Positions 1 through 7,779 of a stretch of 23,971 nucleotides of DNA are shown one piece after another. Numbering within the stretch: position 1 is the stretch's first letter; each line of letters begins with the position of its first letter. Made by a program: the position numbers and the translations under genes. The notes beneath the pieces were generated by a model that was not told where the DNA came from, did not search any database, and saw only the letters and a program-made list of their open reading frames with translations. Origin of the DNA: an uncultured Collinsella sp. (lineage in GTDB: Bacteria; Actinomycetota; Coriobacteriia; Coriobacteriales; Coriobacteriaceae); assembly GCA_958405565.1 (NCBI GenBank), contig CATYEN010000034.1:1-23971 (forward strand). The letters are read 5' to 3'.

Positions 1-16
1 CGACGCTGCGCGAGCT

Positions 17-102
17 GCATTCACGCCAATCTGACGTTCAATTTCAAGGGCGCGACCAGAAGGTCAGCGCCCTTTCATTTCACGTCACCTTGGCGCAAAT
101 GC
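17..102 (-). ncRNA. Structured hairpin element, copy 1
   Basis: An 86-nt imperfect palindrome lies downstream of the second pip gene. Paired blocks are 17-21/98-102, 24-29/90-95, 32-37/82-87, 40-42/77-79, 46-53/67-74 and 54-57/62-65, closing a 4-nt loop at 58-61. Read on the minus strand, the internal loops are GG/GA, GA/GA and GA/GAA, with a single bulged T and a TTCT apical loop. Exactly the same loops at the same spacings occur in the element at 5414-5512, although the stems differ. This suggests selection on a folded RNA or single-stranded DNA rather than on sequence. The strand is chosen because that orientation gives tandem G-A mismatches, a common RNA motif. It may simply act as a 3' end of the pip transcript, but no T-run follows it. 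Family unknown to me. Confidence 0.6.
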
Positions 103-149
103 GGCTCGCTCGCTGGCATTAGCGCTGCATCGGCGTTAACGTTGCTGTA

Positions 150-2339
150 CTAAATAAGCTTTGTTGACTCCAGCTTTTCGATAATCCAGTCGTTGGCTTT
201 GATGACCGGGCGGCGGAAGACGACGCCCAGTGCCAGCGACGGAATCAGATAGCTCGCCAGAATGCCAAGTTCAACCCAGTACTCCATATGGTAGGCGCCA
301 GCCATGGCGGCATGCATGGCGTTGATGCCGTGGGTGAACGGCAGGAACGGATAGATCGCCTGGAACACAGGGCCGGTCATCTCGATGGGGAACGTACCGC
401 CCGAACCGCCGACCTGCATAACCAACAGCACGACGGCGAGCGCCTTACCGATATCACCAAACGACACGGTGAGCGTGTAGACGATATTGGAGAACACGAG
501 GCTCGCGACCCAGCCGGCAAGTACAAACTGCAGCGGGTTGTCGCATTGGATGCCAAAGAACAGGATGTCGCCCGCGCACACGAGTGTCGCCTGCAGCAGG
601 GCCAGACCTCCAAAGAACAGGTAGCGGCCCAGGTAGATCTCGTGCAGGCGCACGGGGATCAGCTCGTTGATGAGTTCGTCGTCAACCGAGACCTTCATCA
701 TGGCTGCCAGCACGATCGAGCCCACCCACAGCGACAGGATCGTATAGAACGGCGCCATGGCCGAACCGTAATTGCGGATTGGATAGACCGGCTTACGATC
801 GAGCGCGACGGGACCGGAAAGCGACACGGCCAAACCCTCGGGGTCGTTGCCGATCATCGTCTTGATCGTCGCCAGGTCACCCGACATCAGGGCGCCGTCG
901 AGCTCGTCCTTGAACGCGCTGATCTTGTCCGATGCCTCACCCAGCTGGTCAGAAGCCTTGTTGACGAGCCCTGCAGCCTTGGAGAGACCCTTCGCGAGCG
1001 AACCAGAGGCGTCGGTCAGACCGCTCACGGCGCTATCCAAGTCACCCGAGATACCGTTCAGGGAATCCAGAACGCCCGAAATGGTCTTCTTGAGCTCCTT
1101 GGCCTTAACCGAGAACGTGGAATCGTAGTCGGACTTGGCTCCCGAGATACCCGCCTTGGCATCGGCGATGGCCTGGTCGACCTCGGCACGCGAGTTGTTG
1201 ACCTCCGCCATGCCGTCCGAAAGGGACTTTGCGGTCGCCGTCAGGTCCTTCGCATTGTTGCGGTACTCCACGGCAATTCTGCCCAGCGACGTCGCAGCGG
1301 ACTCGAGACCGTCTTTGAGCTTGTCATCACTCACCTGGTCGGCAAGGTTGCGGAGCTGATCGGCCATCGCATCGATATCGTCAGCACGCGTATTGAGCGC
1401 CGCTGCGGCTTCGTTGAGCTGAGACACCGTAAGGTCAACATGCTGATTCGCGGCATCGAATGCCTTCGCAAGCTCGGCGGACACGTTGTCGAACGAGCCC
1501 GCGCTTCCGTCAATCGCTGCGTCAACGGCATCGTTGGCGGCCTTGAGCGCTTCCTTGGAATCATTGATGCCGCTCTTGGCGTGCTCCATCAGCTGCTTCG
1601 TCGACTCATCAACGGTGCCCGTCTGCTTGAGCATGCCGCCCGCCGATGTCAGTGAATCGGACGTGGAGCTCAAAATGCCCGCGAGCGACGTCGCACTCGC
1701 CTGAACGTCCTGCAGGTCCTCGACCGAATCGCCCAGCGTCGAGGACAGATTGGCGATAAAGTTGCTCACCTGGTCGGTACTCATATAGTCGAGCAGGCTG
1801 GACACGGTCTTAAGGCCGATGGTCGTGATGGTCTTGGTAAAGGTCTCGTTGACCTGACTCTGGACGGCGCTCGAACCCTTTTCAGTCACGATCTGTGCGA
1901 TGGCGTTGGCCTTCTGGTTCTCATAGAACTCGATATCGGCGTGCTTCACCTCGGTCGAGAAAAGCGTCATCATGTCAGCGCTAAACGTTTTAGGGATAAC
2001 GACGGCAGCGTAGTACGCGCCCGACTTAACGCCCTCAATCGCCTTATCGCGGTCGTTGAGGACGACCCAGTCGAAGTTCTCGTTGCCGCGCAGGGTGGCG
2101 GTTACGTTTTCGCCCACGTTGACCTCGACGGGAATCAGATCGCTCTCGTAACCCTCATCGGTGTTGACCACTGCAATCTTAAGGTTGCCGGTATTGCCGT
2201 AGGGATCCCAGCTTCCGGCGATGTTAAACCATGCATAGAGACATGGCACGATGATCAGGCCCATCACGACGACCATGCCGATCACGGAGCGAGACACGTT
2301 TTGGACATCGCGCTTAAACAGGTGCAGGATGTTTTTCAT
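150..2339 (-). CDS. YhgE/Pip domain membrane protein (729 aa)
   Basis: This is a membrane protein of the YhgE/Pip (phage infection protein) family, related to the ABC-2 permease fold. One N-terminal membrane segment lies near residues 20-40, followed by an extracytoplasmic region with the family signature around WDPYGNTGNLKIAVVN. A long Ala/Ser/Asp-rich helical coiled-coil-like middle covers about 170-490, and a cluster of membrane segments covers about 525-710, beginning near MAPFYTILSLWVGS. Its ATG directly abuts the TAA of the upstream 929-aa paralogue. A GGAGGTG ribosome site lies inside the end of that gene, so translation is probably coupled. Family members have been linked to phage adsorption (Lactococcus Pip) and to export-like functions, but the actual substrate is unknown. 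The two paralogues may form a hetero-oligomer; that is inference. Confidence 0.88.
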   Translation of the reverse strand: MKNILHLFKRDVQNVSRSVIGMVVVMGLIIVPCLYAWFNIAGSWDPYGNTGNLKIAVVNTDEGYESDLIPVEVNVGENVTATLRGNENFDWVVLNDRDKAIEGVKSGAYYAAVVIPKTFSADMMTLFSTEVKHADIEFYENQKANAIAQIVTEKGSSAVQSQVNETFTKTITTIGLKTVSSLLDYMSTDQVSNFIANLSSTLGDSVEDLQDVQASATSLAGILSSTSDSLTSAGGMLKQTGTVDESTKQLMEHAKSGINDSKEALKAANDAVDAAIDGSAGSFDNVSAELAKAFDAANQHVDLTVSQLNEAAAALNTRADDIDAMADQLRNLADQVSDDKLKDGLESAATSLGRIAVEYRNNAKDLTATAKSLSDGMAEVNNSRAEVDQAIADAKAGISGAKSDYDSTFSVKAKELKKTISGVLDSLNGISGDLDSAVSGLTDASGSLAKGLSKAAGLVNKASDQLGEASDKISAFKDELDGALMSGDLATIKTMIGNDPEGLAVSLSGPVALDRKPVYPIRNYGSAMAPFYTILSLWVGSIVLAAMMKVSVDDELINELIPVRLHEIYLGRYLFFGGLALLQATLVCAGDILFFGIQCDNPLQFVLAGWVASLVFSNIVYTLTVSFGDIGKALAVVLLVMQVGGSGGTFPIEMTGPVFQAIYPFLPFTHGINAMHAAMAGAYHMEYWVELGILASYLIPSLALGVVFRRPVIKANDWIIEKLESTKLI

Positions 2340-5129
2340 TTATGCCTCACCTCCTTTAGAGTGCTTGCCAAGCGAGGTGGTGTCCCCGTCGTTTCCGTTT
2401 ACGTTGTCAGCGCCGTCGGCATCTTGAGCCTTACGATGCGCACCGATATGCGACAGACGGCTCGTAGGCTGTTCGCCTCCCTTGGCGCCACGCTCGCTGG
2501 CGTTGAGACCAAACATGCGACGGGCGGCAGGGATGGCAGCCGTGTGCTCGCGCATCTCGCGGCGAAGGTCCTCGTCCGAAAGCGCCGAGATACGCATCTG
2601 GGTATTGAGGCTCGCACGGATGTATTCGATGTTGATGAGCCAGCCGCAGATGGCGATAACCGAAATGATCCAGATAACGAGCAGGATGATCTTGCCGTTA
2701 TTGTCGATATCGAGCACCGTCGAAAGCACAAAGAGCAGAACCTGCACGCCTACCACGGCGGCAAAACCGCCCTTGATGTAGTACGGGTAGCGATGCTCAA
2801 ACGCCACGGCATGATCGAGCAGCTCGCGACGGTACGAATCCGAATCGAGCATGACGCGCATGGCCGTGCGCAGCGAATAGCGCTGGCGCGGCAGGTCGTT
2901 GGACTCGCAGATCATGAGGCCCGTCGTGGAAAGCTGCTTGTCAAAGAGCAGGTTGAGGTTGAGCAGCAGCGGACGCAGCTGCAAGCCAATAAAGAGTGCG
3001 ATGGCAAGGAACACGCCCAGGATGCACAGGTTGAACAGGTAGTTGAACGAATACATGCCACCGACGGTCTCGCGCAGCAGGTTGATGCCATAGGTGAAGG
3101 GCAGCAGCGGATGCAGCCATTGGAAGAAGCCGGGCATCATCTCGATGGGATACATGCCCGACGAGCCGGGGATCTGCACAATGACGAGGATGACGCCAAT
3201 GGCTTTACCGATATGCTTAAACGTGGTGGACAGCGCATAGATGATGTTGACGTAGGTGAACGAAATAGCGATGCCGCCCAGTACAAAGAGCAGCGGATTG
3301 ACGCACTGAACGCCAATGACCAGGTCGCCCACCGTAACGATAATGGCCTGGAACGCGCCCAGGATCACCAGCAGCAGCCAGCGGCCAAAGTAGCCCTGAC
3401 GCGCCGTAAAGCTACCGATGCCCTCGCGGTCGACCTCGAGTTTATAGATAGCGATGAGCACATAGCCGCCCACCCACAGCGCCAGATTGGTGTAGAAGGG
3501 CGCGATGCCCGAGCCAAAGCTCTTGACCGGATAGATTGACTTGGACGTCAGCTCAACCGGAGATGCCATGAAATCTGCCACGTCATTGACGTCGACGTCC
3601 ATGAGGTCGGCTAACTCGCCCATAGACTCAGAGGTCTGCAGCGCCGCAATGTCATTGGCGGCGGTCGCGAGCTTGTCCTGAACCTTGGCAAGGGAGGCGT
3701 CGGTTTGGGACAGCGTGGTCTTTGCCTGCTTGAGCGTGGCATCGAGCTGCGCCAGCGTGCCGCGCGCGCTCGCTATCGTGGGGGTCATACCCGACACAAT
3801 GCCGGTCAAATCGCCCGAAACGGCGGCAAAGGAGTCAAGCGCGCTCGAAGCCTTCGGAAGTGCGTTCTGACCCAGATCGGTCTGAGCCTGACCGAGGTTA
3901 GCCGTACCGGTCTGAATTGCCGCGTTGAGTGCGTTGCTCGCGTTCGAGATTGCCGTAGCGTCGTTTGCCATGGCGCTCGACTGTGCAGAAAGGCCATCCT
4001 TGATGCTCTGCAGCTTCTGGTTTTGCTCGCGAAGCGAATCGATGGTCGATACAATGCGCGCGTCAATTTCCTCGGAACCTGTCGACGTGTCATTAACGAG
4101 AATCTCCAAGTGCCCGATAACGGCCTTATTGTGATCGATCGTCGCTTGGAGAGACTCGAGCGAGTTGTCGATGCGGGTGGTCGTAGATGTGACCGTACCC
4201 GTTAGCTTGCCAATCGCAGCGTTCGCGGAGGCTGACGTCTTGGTGAGTGCAAGGCTACCTTCCGAGAGTGCCTTGGAGAGCGAGGTGATAGAGTTGCCCG
4301 CCGTGGCGCGAGCCTCGCCCAGCAGGTCGTTGCCCTGGGAGATTGCCTGCGTCAGTGACGGTGCCTGACCTTGCAAGCCGGCAAGCGCCGCATCAGCCGA
4401 GGCGATAGCGCCACTCGTCTTATCGATGGCGGCATTCATATCGCCAATCGAATCGCGCACCTCACCCAAGGTGTCGGATGCCTCGGACACCGAACTTGTC
4501 AGCGAGTCCTGAGTCTGGGTTGCCTTGTCCTTTAAATCGACACCGGCATCCTTGGCGATACTGGCAACAGTCTCGCCCACCGTGGAGACAAACTCCGAGT
4601 TGATCTGCTCCTCGATGGTGTTGGCACCGGTATCGGTGACCTTGGGCGCAATGGCGCTCTTTTTCTCGTTGACGTAATAGGTGAGCTTCGGCTGATGGTA
4701 GTTGCCGTCGAGCATCGAGACCAGATTGTCGGAGAAGTTCTTGGGGATTACGATCGCCGCGTAGTATTCCCCGCTCTCGACGCCCTCTTTGGCATCGGCA
4801 GCCGAATCGACGAAGGTCCAGCCCAGCTGATCGTTTTCCTTGAGCTGATCGACCACCTTATCGCCCGCATTAAGCTCGCCCACTAGGTCGTTCTGGGTGC
4901 CCTGATCGTTGTTGGCGATAGCGATTTTAATGCCCTGGGTGTTTCCATACGGATCCCAGTTGGCCACGATGTTGTACCAGGCATACAGCGAGGGGATAAC
5001 GCACACGCCCAGGGTAACCACCAAGGCGACGGGGTTCACAAGCAGTCGCTTAATGTCGCGCTTGAATATCGCAAAGGAGACCTTTGCATCGGATAGTTTG
5101 CTGCCGAGACTCACGCTTGGACCATCCAT
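2340..5129 (-). CDS. YhgE/Pip domain membrane protein, long form (929 aa)
   Basis: First gene of the pip pair, with the same architecture as its neighbour: N-terminal membrane segment near residues 35-55, signature WDPYGNTQGIKIAIAN, a long low-complexity helical middle rich in Ala/Ser/Thr/Asp, and a polytopic C-terminal block from about 535 to 735. It differs by an extra C-terminal part of roughly 190 residues. This contains two more hydrophobic segments near 785-840 (for example KIILLVIWIISVIAICGWLI) and ends in a hydrophilic Gly/Asp/Lys-rich tail, probably cytoplasmic. The chosen ATG has only a weak ribosome site (ACAGG immediately adjacent), so the start is less certain than the family call. 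A promoter candidate and a leader hairpin lie upstream at 5157-5250. Confidence 0.86.
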   Translation of the reverse strand: MDGPSVSLGSKLSDAKVSFAIFKRDIKRLLVNPVALVVTLGVCVIPSLYAWYNIVANWDPYGNTQGIKIAIANNDQGTQNDLVGELNAGDKVVDQLKENDQLGWTFVDSAADAKEGVESGEYYAAIVIPKNFSDNLVSMLDGNYHQPKLTYYVNEKKSAIAPKVTDTGANTIEEQINSEFVSTVGETVASIAKDAGVDLKDKATQTQDSLTSSVSEASDTLGEVRDSIGDMNAAIDKTSGAIASADAALAGLQGQAPSLTQAISQGNDLLGEARATAGNSITSLSKALSEGSLALTKTSASANAAIGKLTGTVTSTTTRIDNSLESLQATIDHNKAVIGHLEILVNDTSTGSEEIDARIVSTIDSLREQNQKLQSIKDGLSAQSSAMANDATAISNASNALNAAIQTGTANLGQAQTDLGQNALPKASSALDSFAAVSGDLTGIVSGMTPTIASARGTLAQLDATLKQAKTTLSQTDASLAKVQDKLATAANDIAALQTSESMGELADLMDVDVNDVADFMASPVELTSKSIYPVKSFGSGIAPFYTNLALWVGGYVLIAIYKLEVDREGIGSFTARQGYFGRWLLLVILGAFQAIIVTVGDLVIGVQCVNPLLFVLGGIAISFTYVNIIYALSTTFKHIGKAIGVILVIVQIPGSSGMYPIEMMPGFFQWLHPLLPFTYGINLLRETVGGMYSFNYLFNLCILGVFLAIALFIGLQLRPLLLNLNLLFDKQLSTTGLMICESNDLPRQRYSLRTAMRVMLDSDSYRRELLDHAVAFEHRYPYYIKGGFAAVVGVQVLLFVLSTVLDIDNNGKIILLVIWIISVIAICGWLINIEYIRASLNTQMRISALSDEDLRREMREHTAAIPAARRMFGLNASERGAKGGEQPTSRLSHIGAHRKAQDADGADNVNGNDGDTTSLGKHSKGGEA

Positions 5130-5156
5130 CCTGTCGTTGAATCAAATCGTACTATC

Positions 5157-5202
5157 AAAAACCATTGTACGTAGGCGCTTTAGCGTCTCGAAGCACAATG
5201 GT
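5157..5202 (-). terminator. Terminator-like hairpin in the pip leader
   Basis: On the minus strand an 8-bp outer stem (5195-5202 pairing with 5161-5168) encloses a short inner CGCT/AGCG pairing. It is followed at once by five T residues (5161-5157). It sits between the candidate promoter (5222-5250) and the first pip gene, about 28 nt before the ATG. It could be an attenuator or simply a 3' end for readthrough from upstream. No leader peptide or ligand domain is evident. Confidence 0.4.
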
Positions 5203-5221
5203 ATTGAGTTTTGCGGGTAGC

Positions 5222-5250
5222 AATATACTACGAAGATTAGTTAACGTACA
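5222..5250 (-). promoter_or_regulatory. Candidate promoter of the pip operon
   Basis: On the minus strand a TATATT -10 (5222-5227, five of six consensus bases) is separated by exactly 17 bp from TGTACG (5245-5250, three of six). The weak -35 is overlapped by the palindrome at 5246-5257, which fits a repressor- or activator-controlled promoter. The predicted leader is about 85 nt and contains the terminator-like hairpin. Confidence 0.4.
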
Positions 5251-5257
5251 GTTGTAC
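5246..5257. promoter_or_regulatory. Operator-like palindrome GTACA-N2-TGTAC
   Basis: A perfect 5-bp inverted repeat with a 2-nt centre overlaps the candidate -35 region of the pip promoter. YhgE/Pip genes are often accompanied by TetR-type regulators, but none is encoded in this window, so the binding protein is unknown. Confidence 0.35.
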
Positions 5258-5321
5258 AGTATCTCAAATTCCCGCAGCTCACAAAACCACAACCCGCACA
5301 AATTAGCAACCCAACTAGTCA

Positions 5322-5365
5322 TTGGGGACGTTCTTAAACGACTAGTCAAACAAGGACGTCCCCAA
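5322..5365. repeat. GTCCCC inverted repeat (short intergenic repeat)
   Basis: TTGGGGACGTTC (5322-5333) and GGACGTCCCCAA (5354-5365) form an 11-of-12 inverted repeat around a 20-nt centre. An 8-bp direct repeat ACTAGTCA occurs at 5314-5321 and 5341-5348. Related words (AAGGAGTGTCCCC and AAGGAACGTCCC) occur near 7742-7770. This looks like a short dispersed intergenic repeat; no coding content is seen. Confidence 0.4.
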
Positions 5366-5413
5366 CGTCTACTTTGAACCACGGTAACGCCGATGTTTTG
5401 GCGCAGACAGCGA

Positions 5414-5512
5414 AAGCCCGCCAGAGCGAGCAAGGTGCCTTGAAACGAGGCGGCATTGACCTTCTGGTCATGCCGCCGAAGTTGAAAGGCAGATTGCCGC
5501 TCTGGCGGGCTT
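5414..5512 (+). ncRNA. Structured hairpin element, copy 2
   Basis: This 99-nt near-complete hairpin lies between htpG and the pip operon. A perfect 15-bp outer stem (5414-5428/5498-5512) is followed by pairs 5431-5433/5494-5496, 5436-5441/5486-5491, 5444-5446/5481-5483, 5449-5456/5470-5477 and 5458-5461/5466-5469, with loop TTCT at 5462-5465. The internal loops (GG/GA, GA/GA, GA/GAA, bulged T) equal those of copy 1 read on its minus strand. In the inner three stems (6, 3 and 8 bp) eight of seventeen pairs differ between the copies, and every change is compensated. This orientation is opposite to copy 1. No plus-strand promoter is obvious, so it may be a DNA repeat rather than a transcribed RNA. 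Confidence 0.65.
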
Positions 5513-5525
5513 GCAGCGTCGGCCG

Positions 5526-5553
5526 GTTACGGCGTTTGGCAAAACGCCGTAAC
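5526..5553 (-). terminator. Hairpin at the htpG 3' end
   Basis: A perfect 12-bp stem (5526-5537/5542-5553) with a 4-nt loop begins at the htpG stop codon. No T-run follows on the minus strand, so it is not a textbook intrinsic terminator. It may stabilise the mRNA 3' end or act together with the large hairpin just beyond. Confidence 0.45.
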
Positions 5554-7577
5554 TACATAAGATTACAAACAGCCGCCGCGAAGGCAACGGGGTCCTCGGG
5601 GAGGATGCCCTCGACCAGCAGGGCCTGATCGTAGAGCAGGCCGGAGTACTGCTTGATCTTGTCGGTGTCGCCTGCCTTCTGGGCAGTGACAAGCTTGTCA
5701 AAGACCGGGTGCTTGGCGTTGAGCTCGAGCACGCGCTGGCTCTTGGGCATGCCGTCGGGCGCACCCTCGGGTCCCTTCTGGAGCACCTTCTCCATCTCGA
5801 GCGAAAGCGGGCCCTCGGTGGTGATGCAAGCGGGGGCATCGGTCAGGCGCGCGGAGACGGCAACTTTCTCGACCTTGTCACCGAGCGCCTCCTTCATAGC
5901 GCTAAAGAGGTCCTCGTTTTCCTTGGTGGCGTCCTCGGCCTCCTTCTTCTCGTCCTCGGTCGCCAGATCAAGATCGCCAGTCGCGACGTTCTTGAGCTCC
6001 AGGTGACGATCCTCGACCTCGGGCTCGGCACCGTCGGCAACGGCCTTCTCGGCAGCCTCGCGGGCGGCGTCGTCCTCGTAGATCTTAGGCATATCGGCGG
6101 CAACGTACTCACGCATAGCCTGGAACGTGAACTCATCCACATCCTGCGTCAGCAGCAGCACGTCATAGCCGCGGTCGAGCACGCCCTTTACCACGGGCAT
6201 CTTGGCCAAGCGCTCACGCGAATCGCCGGCGGCGTAGTAGATGGCCTTCTGGTCCTCGGGCATACCCTTGGCATACTCGGCCAGGGTAATCATCTTCTGC
6301 TCCTTGGCAGACCAGAACAGCAGCAGGTCGGCGAGCTCATCGGCCTTCATGCCATAGCTCGAGTAGATGCCATACTTAAGGCCGCGGCCAAAGTTCTCAA
6401 AGAACTTCTCGTAGGCCTCGCGGTCGTTGTCACGCATATCCTCAAGGTCGGCGGTAATCTTCTTTTCCACACGCTTGGCGATAGCCTTGAGCTGACGGTT
6501 CTGCTGCAGCGTCTCGCGCGAGATGTTGAGCGACACGTCGGCGGAATCCACGACGCCACGGACAAAGTTGTAGTAGTCGGGCAGCAGGTCGTCGCACTTC
6601 TCCATAATCAGCACGTTGGAGCTGTAGAGCGCCAGGCCCTTCTCGTAGTCCTTGCTGTACAGATCGAACGGGGCACGGCCCGGCACAAACAGCAGGGCGT
6701 CGTACTCGAGCGTACCCTCGGCATGGAAGCTGATGGTGCGCGCCGGATCATCAAAGTCGTGAAACGTGGACTTGTAGAACTCGTCGTAGTCCTTCTGCTC
6801 GACATCGGAGCTGTGCTTCTTCCAGATCGGTGTCATTGAGTTGACGGTCTCGAGCTCCTGGTAGTCCTCGTACTCGGGCGTGTAGTCATCGCCAGCATCC
6901 TCGGGCTTGGGCTTCTGGCGGCTCTTGGACACCATCATCTGGATCGGGTAACGCACATAGTTGCTGTACTGCTGAATCAGGCTCTTGAGGCCCCACTCGG
7001 TCAGGAAGCGATCGTAGGTCTCGGCCTCGCCGTCGGCGTCGAGCTTCTCGTTCTCGCGCAGCGTCAGGATAACATCGGTACCGTGCTCGGCGCGCTCGCC
7101 GTCCTCGATGGTATAACCCTCAAGACCATCAGACTCCCACACGTGAGCGGTGTCCTCCCCATAGGCGCGGCTGACAACCTTTACGTGGCTGGCAACCATA
7201 AAGGCAGAGTAGAAGCCCACACCAAATTGGCCGATGATGTCGACATCGGAGCCCTGTTGCTCGGCGTTCTCGGTCTTAAACTCCTCGGAGCCGGAATGGG
7301 CGATGGTGCCCAGATTGCGCTCGAGCTCCTCGGCGGTCATGCCAATGCCGTTATCCGAGATGGTAATGGTGCGGGCGTCTTTATCAAAGGAGACGCGAAT
7401 AGCCAGGTCGCCCTGGTCGAGCTTGACGCTCGGGTCCTGCAGGCTCTTAAAGTTGAGCTTGTCGACGGCGTCGCTCGCGTTAGAGATAAGCTCGCGCAGG
7501 AAGATTTCCTTATTGGTGTAGATGGAGTTGATCATGAGGTCGAGCAGTTTTTTGCTCTCGGTCTTAAATTGACGCAT
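5553..7577 (-). CDS. htpG: Molecular chaperone HtpG (Hsp90), 674 aa
   Basis: Bacterial Hsp90, a cytosolic ATP-dependent dimeric chaperone for folding and remodelling clients. The N-terminal GHKL ATPase motifs are intact: ELISNASDA at residues 29-37, DNGIGM at 75-80 and GQFGVGFYS at 116-124. The middle domain includes the conserved SADVSLNISRETLQQN stretch, and a C-terminal dimerisation domain follows. The 674-aa length exceeds the E. coli protein (624), partly through acidic Glu/Asp/Lys-rich stretches near 220-240 and 515-555. The ATG is preceded by GAAAGGA at suitable spacing. It appears monocistronic, with a T-tailed hairpin in the leader and a stable hairpin at the 3' end. No CIRCE or HAIR heat-shock operator was seen. 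Confidence 0.97.
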   Translation of the reverse strand: MRQFKTESKKLLDLMINSIYTNKEIFLRELISNASDAVDKLNFKSLQDPSVKLDQGDLAIRVSFDKDARTITISDNGIGMTAEELERNLGTIAHSGSEEFKTENAEQQGSDVDIIGQFGVGFYSAFMVASHVKVVSRAYGEDTAHVWESDGLEGYTIEDGERAEHGTDVILTLRENEKLDADGEAETYDRFLTEWGLKSLIQQYSNYVRYPIQMMVSKSRQKPKPEDAGDDYTPEYEDYQELETVNSMTPIWKKHSSDVEQKDYDEFYKSTFHDFDDPARTISFHAEGTLEYDALLFVPGRAPFDLYSKDYEKGLALYSSNVLIMEKCDDLLPDYYNFVRGVVDSADVSLNISRETLQQNRQLKAIAKRVEKKITADLEDMRDNDREAYEKFFENFGRGLKYGIYSSYGMKADELADLLLFWSAKEQKMITLAEYAKGMPEDQKAIYYAAGDSRERLAKMPVVKGVLDRGYDVLLLTQDVDEFTFQAMREYVAADMPKIYEDDAAREAAEKAVADGAEPEVEDRHLELKNVATGDLDLATEDEKKEAEDATKENEDLFSAMKEALGDKVEKVAVSARLTDAPACITTEGPLSLEMEKVLQKGPEGAPDGMPKSQRVLELNAKHPVFDKLVTAQKAGDTDKIKQYSGLLYDQALLVEGILPEDPVAFAAAVCNLM

Positions 7578-7607
7578 GTGCAGTCCTTTCGCGCTACCCC
7601 CGTCCGC

Positions 7608-7632
7608 AAAAACGGCCCGGTTGCCCGAGCCG
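7608..7632 (-). terminator. Intrinsic terminator upstream of htpG
   Basis: On the minus strand an 8-bp GC-rich stem (7625-7632 pairing with 7613-7620, one G-T pair) with a GCAA loop is followed directly by five T residues (7612-7608). It lies only about 30 nt before the htpG ATG. It could terminate readthrough from the capsule-type operon. If htpG starts at the -10 at 7664-7669, it is a leader attenuator. Confidence 0.6.
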
Positions 7633-7663
7633 CATCGCAGACCTGCTATGTTCAGACTTAGAT

Positions 7664-7669
7664 TTTATA
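7664..7669 (-). promoter_or_regulatory. Candidate -10 element for htpG
   Basis: TATAAA on the minus strand within an AT-rich stretch, the only AT-rich block in the 202-bp gap before htpG. No convincing -35 hexamer is present at 16-18 bp. A start here would give an approximately 80-nt leader containing the hairpin at 7608-7632. Confidence 0.35.
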
Positions 7670-7779
7670 ACCCATTAGCGCGCATATATACATACGGAAT
7701 CGAAAAACTGTATGTCCAAACGCTCTGATGCGCCAATTGCCAAGGAGTGTCCCCGACTGCCGGCAGGAAAGGAACGTCC

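Noticed and set aside
288..1655. Long plus-strand open frame opposite the 729-aa pip gene
   Set aside because: Antisense shadow of a GC-rich gene; the composition is Arg/His-rich with no recognisable domains.
1941..3539. 532-codon plus-strand open frame opposite the pip genes
   Set aside because: Spans the boundary of two well-supported minus-strand genes and has shadow-like composition.
5414..5512. Integron attC site
   Set aside because: The imperfect hairpin is reminiscent, but no matching GTTRRRY core ends or integrase were found; the fixed tandem G-A loops are not the attC pattern.
5709..6839. 376-codon plus-strand frame inside htpG
   Set aside because: Antisense shadow of a clearly conserved chaperone gene.
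7578..7779. CIRCE or HAIR heat-shock operator before htpG
   Set aside because: Neither inverted repeat is present in the gap.
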